Origin: G963663775 sp963663775
GTDB taxonomy: Bacteria; Bacillota; Clostridia; Oscillospirales; Butyricicoccaceae
Reading direction: 5' to 3'
Assembly: GCA_963663775.1 (NCBI GenBank)
Contig: OY760624.1
Location: 1,178,001 to 1,242,000 of the forward strand
Length of the DNA: 64,000 nt
The notes under the pieces are model-generated. The model saw nothing but the letters and a program-made list of their open reading frames with translations. It did not search any database and was not told where the DNA came from. This document shows, piece after piece, positions 18,482 to 25,819 of this stretch (position 1 is the first letter of the stretch; every line of letters begins with the position of its first letter). Both the position numbers and the translations under genes were made by a program.

Positions 18482-18570
18482 AAAGTGACCGTTCCTTTCT
18501 GTGATACAAATCCCAATGCAATCTATTTTATATCCTCATTATACTACAGGTGTTTGGTGCGGGGCAAGTA

Positions 18571-18624
18571 CTATCCACAGGTTGTTGAAAATGCCTGTGG
18601 ATAACCCTGTGGATATGTGGATAA
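18571..18624. promoter_or_regulatory. Cluster of four DnaA-box-like sites
   Basis: Four matches to TTATCCACA lie within 54 bp: CTATCCACA at 18571 (plus), and on the minus strand boxes at 18596-18604 (9/9), 18608-18616 (8/9) and 18616-18624 (9/9). They lie in the 300-bp gap between the divergent SLH and TepA-like genes. No dnaA or dnaN is adjacent, so this is probably a DnaA-binding control or titration site rather than the main origin. Confidence 0.6.
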
Positions 18625-18787
18625 CTTTTTGTATAGTGCGCAAACAGGGGATTGGGAATGCGGTATTTTGGATTTACAAGTTGTATAATTGGATAAAATT
18701 TACTTACAAAAAAGAGGGGAGAACTGTATATCTTGCAGAAACACGGGGCAATCTATACAAAACTATCAAAACAGGAGGCACAGACCC

Positions 18788-19483
18788 ATGAGCAGTGAAG
18801 AAAATACCAAATTGGACGCCGTAGAAGAAGAGGACAGCAGTGTGCGGCAGGCGGGCTCCATCACCACCAGCAATACCAAAGGGTCGCTGCACTGTATCAC
18901 GATTATTGGACAGATTGAAGGGCATATGGAACTGCCTGCCCAGACCAAAACCACGAAATATGAACATATTTTGCCACAAATTACAGCAGTGGAGGAATCG
19001 GATGAAATCGATGGACTGCTCATCCTGCTCAATACGGTTGGCGGAGATGTGGAAGCAGGGCTGGCAATTGCAGAGCTGATTGCGGGCATGAAGAAGCCCA
19101 CGGTTTCCCTCGTGTTGGGGGGCGGGCATTCCATTGGTGTGCCGCTGGCGGTTGCCGCACAGAAAAGCTTTATTGCCGCATCTGCCACGATGACCATTCA
19201 TCCGGTGCGCATGACGGGCATGGTGGTGGCAGTGCCGCAGACCTATGCTTATTTTCAGAAAATTCAAGAGCGGATTGTTGGATTTATTACTGCACATTCC
19301 CGTATTTCGGAACAGGAAATTACACGGATGATGATGGAAATCGGAGAGCTATCCACAGACGTGGGGACCATTATCAACGGCAGGCAAGCGGTGGAATGCG
19401 GATTGATTGACGCTGTCGGCACCTTGTCAGATGCGTTGGAATGCCTGCATCAAATGGTAAAGCGGGAGCGGGAAGTATCGTAG
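18788..19483 (+). CDS. tepA: ClpP-class serine protease, TepA-like
   Basis: The 231-residue protein belongs to the ClpP/crotonase fold, close to the TepA (translocation-enhancing peptidase-like) group. The nucleophile serine lies in GGGHSIGVPLA and the likely catalytic His in TIHPVRMTG, with LLNTVGGDVEAGLAIAELI forming the oxyanion side. The start at 18788 has AGGAGG 9 bases upstream. In related Firmicutes this gene sits next to ftsK/spoIIIE, which is not the case here. The assignment to TepA rather than another ClpP-like group is by recall. Confidence 0.85.
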   Translation: MSSEENTKLDAVEEEDSSVRQAGSITTSNTKGSLHCITIIGQIEGHMELPAQTKTTKYEHILPQITAVEESDEIDGLLILLNTVGGDVEAGLAIAELIAGMKKPTVSLVLGGGHSIGVPLAVAAQKSFIAASATMTIHPVRMTGMVVAVPQTYAYFQKIQERIVGFITAHSRISEQEITRMMMEIGELSTDVGTIINGRQAVECGLIDAVGTLSDALECLHQMVKREREVS

Positions 19484-19742
19484 CGTGCGGCGGAAAAGCA
19501 GACCGTGCGAGGCAGGCAGCGACGGTGGTCTGCTCATTTGTGTGCAGGGGAAAGCACAGTGCACAAAGGGAAAAATGGGGTTGTGTTTGGCGTTTTGCGC
19601 AAAAAATACGAAAAAGAGAGGATATATCAAAAATAGACACACTACAAGGCGAAATGTGTTTCGTTGGAAATTGGCATGCTTTAGCATAGTGCATAATTTT
19701 TTTGCGAAAAATTATGACGTTTGATGAATTTCTTTCCCACGC
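19484..19742. other. Intergenic stretch without a supported gene
   Basis: No gene with a ribosome site was found. A weak hairpin (AGCAGACC at 19498 with GGTCTGCT at 19527) may end the tepA transcript. The remainder is AT-rich. Confidence 0.5.
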
Positions 19743-19771
19743 TTGTTTTGCTGTTTTTGAAGCCTTATAAT
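19743..19771 (+). promoter_or_regulatory. Sigma-A promoter of the Gfo/Idh/MocA gene
   Basis: TTGTTT and a perfect TATAAT are 17 bp apart, about 70 bases before the start codon. Confidence 0.7.
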
Positions 19772-19842
19772 GAAGACAAATATCTCTGTTTGGAACTGTT
19801 TGGAACGGTAAAGAAAAAGTGAAGGTAAAAGGAGTTTTTAAA

Positions 19843-20868
19843 ATGGCTACTCTTCGTATTGGTGTGGTTGGCTGTGGTCGTATCGGCAAGCTGCATATTG
19901 ACAATTTAATCAATGCAATTGCTGATGTAGAGGTCATTGCGGTTGCTGACCCCATGATTGACAAGTCTGGTGCACGTGCATGGTGCGAGCAGCGCAATAT
20001 CCCCAACATTTCTGCGGACTATATGGATGTTATCAACAATGCAGACGTAGATGCTGTGTTTGTTTGCTCATCCACAGACACGCACTCTATCATTTCTCTG
20101 GCAGCAGTCAACGCTGGCAAGCATGTGTTCTGCGAAAAGCCGGTTGACTATGATATTGACAAGATTAAGGCTGTCATGCAGGCAGTGGACGAAAAGGGCG
20201 TGAAGTTCCAGGTGGGCTTCAACCGTCGCTTTGACCACAACCACAAGGCAGTTGCAGATGCTGTGAAGAACGGCACCATTGGCGACCCGCACATCGTTAT
20301 CGTGTCCTCTCGTGACCCGGAGCCCCCCCCGTCCTCTTATGTGGCAGTTTCCGGCGGTATCTTCTATGATATGATGATTCATGACTTCGATATGGTGCGC
20401 TATGTTACCGGTTCTGAAGCAGTGGAAATTTCTGCAGTTGGCTCTTGCCTCGTTAACCCGAAGCTGCAGGAAGAGTCCGGCATTCCGGACGTTGACACCG
20501 CTGTAGTTACCATGAAGATGGCAAACGGCTGCATCGCTGTAATCAATAACTCCCGTCAGGCAGTTTATGGATATGACCAGCGTGTAGAAGCATTTGGCTC
20601 TAAGGGCATGGCTTCTGATGCAAACGATTTGATGAACACCACCACTGTTGTGACCAAGGAAGGTGCACACAGCGAAAAGCCGCTGTGGTTCTTCTTGGAG
20701 CGTTACAACACTGCATTCATTGAGCAGGTGAAGTGCTTCGTAGATTCTATTGTCAATGACAAGCCGGTTGTTGTTGGCGCAATTGATGGTTTGCGTCCGG
20801 TGCTGATGGCAGCGGCTGCAACCGAATCCTGCCGCAATGGCGGCGTATATGTAAAGATTCCGGAATAA
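19843..20868 (+). CDS. Gfo/Idh/MocA family dehydrogenase, probably inositol 2-dehydrogenase-like
   Basis: The 341-residue protein starts with a Rossmann motif (IGVVGCGRIGKLHI) and has the family's EKPVDYD with its catalytic Lys near residue 97. The second catalytic region YDMMIHDFDMVRY also matches inositol dehydrogenases (IolG). The start at 19843 is behind AAAGGAG. No iol genes are nearby, so the substrate could be another sugar or polyol. Codon choice suggests high expression. It has its own promoter and terminator and is a single-gene unit. Confidence 0.88.
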   Translation: MATLRIGVVGCGRIGKLHIDNLINAIADVEVIAVADPMIDKSGARAWCEQRNIPNISADYMDVINNADVDAVFVCSSTDTHSIISLAAVNAGKHVFCEKPVDYDIDKIKAVMQAVDEKGVKFQVGFNRRFDHNHKAVADAVKNGTIGDPHIVIVSSRDPEPPPSSYVAVSGGIFYDMMIHDFDMVRYVTGSEAVEISAVGSCLVNPKLQEESGIPDVDTAVVTMKMANGCIAVINNSRQAVYGYDQRVEAFGSKGMASDANDLMNTTTVVTKEGAHSEKPLWFFLERYNTAFIEQVKCFVDSIVNDKPVVVGAIDGLRPVLMAAAATESCRNGGVYVKIPE

Positions 20869-20906
20869 GGTCTTTGCAGATACCTGCTTGTGTTAGCTGT
20901 GTTGAT

Positions 20907-20943
20907 AAAAACCCTGTTAAGAGTAATCTTGACAGGGTTTTTT
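20907..20943 (+). terminator. Terminator of the Gfo/Idh/MocA gene
   Basis: A 15-bp stem with one G-U pair and a 4-nt loop ends in six T residues. Confidence 0.9.
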
Positions 20944-20990
20944 ACGTGATAATCGTCATTTTGCATCGTTGAAATGAGAAAAAAGAGGAG

Positions 20991-21025
20991 ATGTCTACAA
21001 AATCAGCAGAAAATTTTGTAGACAT
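20991..21025. promoter_or_regulatory. 13-bp perfect palindrome upstream of the ABC exporter pair
   Basis: ATGTCTACAAAAT and its exact reverse complement ATTTTGTAGACAT flank a 9-nt centre. A plausible promoter (TAGACA at 21019 and TAAGAT at 21043) overlaps its right arm. This looks like a repressor operator, but no regulator gene is adjacent. Confidence 0.5.
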
Positions 21026-21123
21026 GACAGGCATTCATTTGATAAGATAGATGCAATTGGAAATCCAAAGAGGAGAGAAGCGTTGCGTCTATGCAGGCAA
21101 AGCGCAAAAATGAGGGTGTATAT

Positions 21124-22866
21124 ATGGTCAAAAAATTAAGTGCTTACATCAAAGGATATGAAAAAGCGGTTCAATTCGCACCACTGCTTTGCATTTTAGA
21201 AGTGTTGTGCGAGCTGTGCCTGCCACTGCTGATGGCACGCATTATCAACGATGGCATCCGAGGGACTGGCGGCATGCAGGCAATCTTGAAAACCGGTGCA
21301 CTGATGGTGTGCATTGCATTGGGGTCGATGGCAAGCGGCGTTTTAGCGGCACGATTTGCGTCAAAAGCCAGTCAGGGGTTTGGGGCAAATTTGCGGCGTG
21401 CGCTGTTTAATCATGTGCAGACGTTTTCATTTGCCGATATTGACCGATTTTCTTCGGCATCTTTGATTACACGCATGACAAATGACGTCACGACCATCCA
21501 AATGACCTTTAATATGAGCCTGCGCATCGTGACCCGTGCGCCTGTGATGCTGCTGGCGGCACTGGTGGTTTGCGTAAAACTCAATCGGCGGCTGACACTG
21601 CTGTTATTGGGGGTCATTTTGGTGATGAGCATTTTGATTGGACTGTTGATTCGGATGTGCAGCAAGCTGTTTGTCATCTATCAGACCAGAATCGATGCGC
21701 TGAATCACACGGTGCAGGAAAATTTGATTGCCATTCGTGCGGTCAAAGCATTTGTGCGTGCCGCATATGAAAAACAGAAATTTCGAGCATCCAATGATGC
21801 GCTGACGCAGGCGGGCATCCGTGCATCCGGTCGTGTGGTGCTGCATCAGCCCATTATGATGCTGTCGTTCAATGCGGCTATCATCGGGGTGCTGTGGGTC
21901 GGCGGACAGGATGTGATGCAGGGCGTCATGCCGATTGGTGATTTGGCATCGTTTATTGCGTATATTGCACAGATTTTGATGAGTGTGATTATGCTGGCGA
22001 TGAGTTTGATTGCGCTGACCCGTGCCATCGCCTGCGTGCGGCGTGTGTTTGAGGTGATGGATACGGTGCCGAGCATTCAGAATGCAGAAAAGGCCGAACA
22101 AACAAAATTGCCTGCGGCAAAGGGGAAAATTGAATTTGCAAAGGTTTCATTTCGCTATACGGCATCGGGCACCGGAGATGATGTGCTGTCGCATATCGAT
22201 TTGACCATCGAGCCGGGAGAATTTGTTGCCATTATCGGCGGCACAGGCGTGGGCAAATCGTCGCTGGTGAATCTGATACCACGCTTTTATGATGTGACCG
22301 ATGGAGAAGTGCGCATTGACGGGAAAAATGTCAAGGAATATCCTGTTGTGGCACTACGTCAGCGCATCGGCATGGTGCTGCAGAATAATGTGCTGTTTTC
22401 CGGCACCATTCGGGAAAATCTTTGCTGGGGACGTGCGGATGCAGGCGAGGCGGCATTGGTGCAGGCGGCAAAGGATGCACAGGCGTTTGAATTTATTCAG
22501 ACACTTCCCGAAGGATTTGAAACGCACCTTGCACAGGGCGGCGTGAACCTTTCCGGCGGGCAAAAGCAGCGGCTGTGCATCGCCCGTGCGATGCTGCGCA
22601 AGCCTGCGATTTTGATTTTGGACGATTCGACCAGTGCGGTGGATTCGACCACAGAAGGGGCGATTCGCACATCGTTTCAGCAGAATTTTAAGGATACAAC
22701 CGTGGTTTTGATTGCACAGCGCATCAGCTCCGTGCAATATGCCGATAAAATTGTGGTTTTGGATGATGACCATATTGTCGGCGTGGGGACGCATGCGGAA
22801 CTGTTGCAGGGAAATAAAATCTATCAGGAAATTTATCAGTCACAGCAGGAAGGGGGGCGTACGTAA
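21124..22866 (+). CDS. ABC exporter subunit with degenerate ATP site (heterodimer partner A)
   Basis: About 580 residues: six-helix membrane domain, then an ATPase domain with Walker A (IIGGTGVGKSS), a full signature (LSGGQKQR) and Walker B ILILDDSTSAVD. The catalytic Glu after Walker B is Asp here, the mark of the degenerate site in heterodimeric exporters such as TM287/288 and LmrCD. The ATG at 21124 was chosen over 21091 because of the TGAGGG stretch just upstream; 21091 is possible. Its stop overlaps the next start by one base (TAATG), so the two subunits are coupled. Confidence 0.9.
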   Translation: MVKKLSAYIKGYEKAVQFAPLLCILEVLCELCLPLLMARIINDGIRGTGGMQAILKTGALMVCIALGSMASGVLAARFASKASQGFGANLRRALFNHVQTFSFADIDRFSSASLITRMTNDVTTIQMTFNMSLRIVTRAPVMLLAALVVCVKLNRRLTLLLLGVILVMSILIGLLIRMCSKLFVIYQTRIDALNHTVQENLIAIRAVKAFVRAAYEKQKFRASNDALTQAGIRASGRVVLHQPIMMLSFNAAIIGVLWVGGQDVMQGVMPIGDLASFIAYIAQILMSVIMLAMSLIALTRAIACVRRVFEVMDTVPSIQNAEKAEQTKLPAAKGKIEFAKVSFRYTASGTGDDVLSHIDLTIEPGEFVAIIGGTGVGKSSLVNLIPRFYDVTDGEVRIDGKNVKEYPVVALRQRIGMVLQNNVLFSGTIRENLCWGRADAGEAALVQAAKDAQAFEFIQTLPEGFETHLAQGGVNLSGGQKQRLCIARAMLRKPAILILDDSTSAVDSTTEGAIRTSFQQNFKDTTVVLIAQRISSVQYADKIVVLDDDHIVGVGTHAELLQGNKIYQEIYQSQQEGGRT

Positions 22867-24953
22867 TGGCAGAACAGACGGGGCAAAACCGGCAAGGGAC
22901 ACGTGGTGCACGCATGGGCATGGGACATGGTCCCGGCGGACGGGGCGGATTTGAAAAGCCGAAAAATGTGCGCAGTACCATCAAGCGGCTGCTGACCTAT
23001 TTGGTGCAGCGGAAATATTTGCTGCTGTTGGTTGCGGTGTGTGTCATCCTATCTAGCGCAGGCAGTGTGGCAGGTTCATATATGCTGCGGCCGATTTTGA
23101 ATCACTTGGTGGAGTCAGTGCCCGTGGCAGAGAAGCTGCCGCAGGTGTTGCAGTTGTTATTGCTGTTGCTGGGCATTTATTTGCTCAGTGCCCTTTGCAC
23201 CTTTATTCAGGCACGTACCATGGTGTCACTGGCGCAAAAAAGCACCAATCAGCTGCGGCGGGAGTTGTTTGAAAAGCTACAGGAATTGCCGCTGTCTTAT
23301 TTTGACGCACATACGCATGGGGAGCTGATGAGCCGCTTTTCCAACGATGCAGACAATGTGCAGATGGCATTGGAGCAAAGCGTGGTGGCAATTACGTCCA
23401 GCAGTGTGCTGTTTGTGGGCATCATTGCCGCCATGCTGTATATTTCGCCGCCGCTGTTTTTGGTAACGCTGTTGGTGGTTGCAGCGGCGGTGCTGTCATT
23501 CAAAATGCTTGGCGGAAAAAGCCAAACATTTTATCGCAAGCAACAGGCGGCAATCGGTGCGCTAAACGGCAATATTCAGGAGATGATAGAAGGCTTGAAA
23601 GTGGTAAAGGCATTTACGCACGAAGAAACCGCCAAAGCAGAATTTGCACAGCTCAACGAAGCTTATCGGCAAGCGGCAACGCAAGCCAATTTCTATTCGG
23701 GGTCCACAATGCCGGTGACATCCAATATTTTCAATATTGGGTTTGCGTTGACAGCCACCGTTGGCGGCTTGCTGACGATTGTTGTAGGGCTGGATGTGGG
23801 TGGATTGGTGTCGTATTTGCAGTTTGCCAGACAGCTGATGCAGCCGCTCTCCCAGATGTCCCAGCAGCTGAATGTAGCCTTGTCAGCACTTGCCGGCGCA
23901 GAGCGCATTTTTGAATTGATGGACGGCACACCAGAGGTTGATGAAGGTACTGTTACCCTGGTGCCCATTACAAAGCAGAAGGACGGGACATGGACGATAC
24001 AGGAAGCAGGGCATGCACAGCATTGGGCATGGAAAGTGCCGAAAAACGGGAAAATACAGCTGGTGCATGCGATAAAAGGCGAAGACGGTGCACTGCTGGA
24101 GATTTCGCAGGAACAGGGGTTTTGGGCGTGGAAATATCCAGATGCTGCGGGCGAAATGCGTTTGCATCGGATATATGGTGCGGTGCAGACCGAGCTGGAA
24201 GACTATTATCTGAGTGAATTGACAGGTGCGGTACGACTGCAGGAGGTTGATTTTGCATATGTGGCGGGGAAACCTGTGCTGCAGCAGGTTTCGGTTTTTG
24301 CCAATCCGGGGCAGAAAATTGCATTTGTAGGCTCAACGGGAGCCGGAAAAACTACAATTACCAACCTTATCAATCGCTTTTATGAAATTGAGCAGGGCAC
24401 GCTGACCTATGATGGCATAGATGTGCGGAACATCCAGAAAGCATCGCTGCGCTTTTCGTTGGGTATGGTGCTGCAGGACACACATTTATTCACGGGCACC
24501 ATTATGGATAACATTCGGTATGGACGATTGGAAGCGACGGATGAAGATTGCATAGCGGCGGCAAAAACCGCCAATGCAGACAGCTTCATTCGACGGCTGC
24601 CAAATGGATACCAGACATTGGTGAGCGGAGATGGCGTGAACCTTTCGCAGGGGCAACGGCAGCTGCTTGCCATTGCACGTGTTGCAGTGGCAGACCCGCC
24701 GGTTATGGTGCTGGATGAAGCAACCTCTTCCATCGATACCCGCACGGAACAGCTGATTGCGCAGGGGATGGATGCACTGATGCGAGGACGCACCGTGCTG
24801 GTCATTGCACATCGCCTGTCAACGGTACGCAATGCAGACTGCATTGTGGTCATTGAGCAGGGCAGGATTGCAGAAAAGGGCAATCATGAGGAGCTGCTGC
24901 AACAGAAAGGTCGCTATTATCAGCTGTATACGGGACAATTTGAACTCACCTAA
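22866..24953 (+). CDS. ABC exporter subunit with intact ATP site and WAWK insertion (heterodimer partner B)
   Basis: The 695-residue partner carries a Gly/Arg-rich N-terminus, six membrane helices, and an ATPase domain with Walker A (FVGSTGAGKTT), signature LSQGQRQL and complete Walker B (VMVLDEATSSID). Between membrane and ATPase domains, at about residues 365-450, is an extra segment with two WAWK repeats. Such insertions are known in Firmicutes ABC exporters of the YfiC type. With the gene before it, this forms a heterodimeric drug or lipid exporter. Confidence 0.92.
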   Translation: MAEQTGQNRQGTRGARMGMGHGPGGRGGFEKPKNVRSTIKRLLTYLVQRKYLLLLVAVCVILSSAGSVAGSYMLRPILNHLVESVPVAEKLPQVLQLLLLLLGIYLLSALCTFIQARTMVSLAQKSTNQLRRELFEKLQELPLSYFDAHTHGELMSRFSNDADNVQMALEQSVVAITSSSVLFVGIIAAMLYISPPLFLVTLLVVAAAVLSFKMLGGKSQTFYRKQQAAIGALNGNIQEMIEGLKVVKAFTHEETAKAEFAQLNEAYRQAATQANFYSGSTMPVTSNIFNIGFALTATVGGLLTIVVGLDVGGLVSYLQFARQLMQPLSQMSQQLNVALSALAGAERIFELMDGTPEVDEGTVTLVPITKQKDGTWTIQEAGHAQHWAWKVPKNGKIQLVHAIKGEDGALLEISQEQGFWAWKYPDAAGEMRLHRIYGAVQTELEDYYLSELTGAVRLQEVDFAYVAGKPVLQQVSVFANPGQKIAFVGSTGAGKTTITNLINRFYEIEQGTLTYDGIDVRNIQKASLRFSLGMVLQDTHLFTGTIMDNIRYGRLEATDEDCIAAAKTANADSFIRRLPNGYQTLVSGDGVNLSQGQRQLLAIARVAVADPPVMVLDEATSSIDTRTEQLIAQGMDALMRGRTVLVIAHRLSTVRNADCIVVIEQGRIAEKGNHEELLQQKGRYYQLYTGQFELT

Positions 24954-25045
24954 GCGTGACGAACAGCGGGCGAAAGCTGCCAAGAGGGTGCTTTGTAAGG
25001 AAAGTGTCAAGTTGGATATAAATTTTTGCAAAGGTGCAAAAACGG

Positions 25046-25074
25046 TAGACGATTTTTGCGGGGCATGCTATACT
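25046..25074 (+). promoter_or_regulatory. Promoter of cheW
   Basis: TAGACG and TATACT are 17 bp apart, about 80 bases before the cheW start. Confidence 0.5.
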
Positions 25075-25156
25075 ATTAGAACAAAAGCAAACAAAAAAGG
25101 CAGAAACGATTGGACTTTGCAACAATCGCACAGACCGCTGAAAAGGAGGGTTCAAG

Positions 25157-25657
25157 ATGAAAGCAGAACAGCTGCGTGACATGACAAGCATGTTGGATAC
25201 CAGTGAAACCAAGGATAAATATCTTACCTTTTGGACCGGTGACCGGATTTTCGGCGTTTCGATTGCGGAGGTTGTACAGATTGTGCAGATGCAGCCCTTT
25301 ACAGAGGTGCCGGAGTTTCCAGACTACGCAAGGGGAATTATCACACTGCGGGGTAGTATTATTCCCATTATCGATGTGCGAAAGCGATTTCACATGCCCG
25401 ATAAGACATATGATGACCGCACCTGTATCATTGTGTGCAGCATTGCAGGCGACTATTTGGGGTTTGTCGTTGACCGTGTGGATGAAGTGACCTTGATTGT
25501 GCCCGAGGAAATTGCAGAACCACCGGTTATCACCGATACCGATATGACAGATTACTTGATGGGTGTGAGTCAGCGAGAGCAGCACCTGATATTATTGATG
25601 GATATGAAAAAATTCTTAACGCAAAAACAGCTGAAAAAATTAAAACAGACGATGTAG
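25157..25657 (+). CDS. cheW: Chemotaxis coupling protein CheW
   Basis: CheW links chemoreceptors to the CheA kinase. The 166 residues contain the typical YLTFWTGDRIFGVSIAEVVQI start of the SH3-like fold, written here as its recognisable parts YLTF and FGVSIAEV, and the conserved GIITLRGSIIPIIDVR and GFVVDRVDEV. An AAGGAGGG site precedes the ATG. A chemoreceptor gene follows after a terminator. No cheA or flagellar gene is in the window. Confidence 0.93.
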   Translation: MKAEQLRDMTSMLDTSETKDKYLTFWTGDRIFGVSIAEVVQIVQMQPFTEVPEFPDYARGIITLRGSIIPIIDVRKRFHMPDKTYDDRTCIIVCSIAGDYLGFVVDRVDEVTLIVPEEIAEPPVITDTDMTDYLMGVSQREQHLILLMDMKKFLTQKQLKKLKQTM

Positions 25658-25691
25658 CCGCACTTCTAAAAAGGTGGGCACATCGAACCGA

Positions 25692-25733
25692 AGAGCCATG
25701 TGCCCGCAAATTGTGGGCATGTGGCTCTTTTTT
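25692..25733 (+). terminator. Terminator after cheW
   Basis: A 14-bp stem with two G-U pairs (AGAGCCATGTGCCC with GGGCATGTGGCTCT) runs into six T residues. Read-through to the receptor gene may be partial. Confidence 0.85.
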
Positions 25734-25819
25734 ATGTAAAAGGGATGAAAAGTATGTAAAGCAGACACGAGGAACAGAAACCGAGAACGATACAGCGAAG
25801 CTGGGGAGGCTTAGATACC

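Noticed and set aside
18571..18624. Chromosomal origin of replication
   Set aside because: DnaA-like boxes are present, but no dnaA, dnaN, rpmH or clear AT-rich unwinding element is adjacent.
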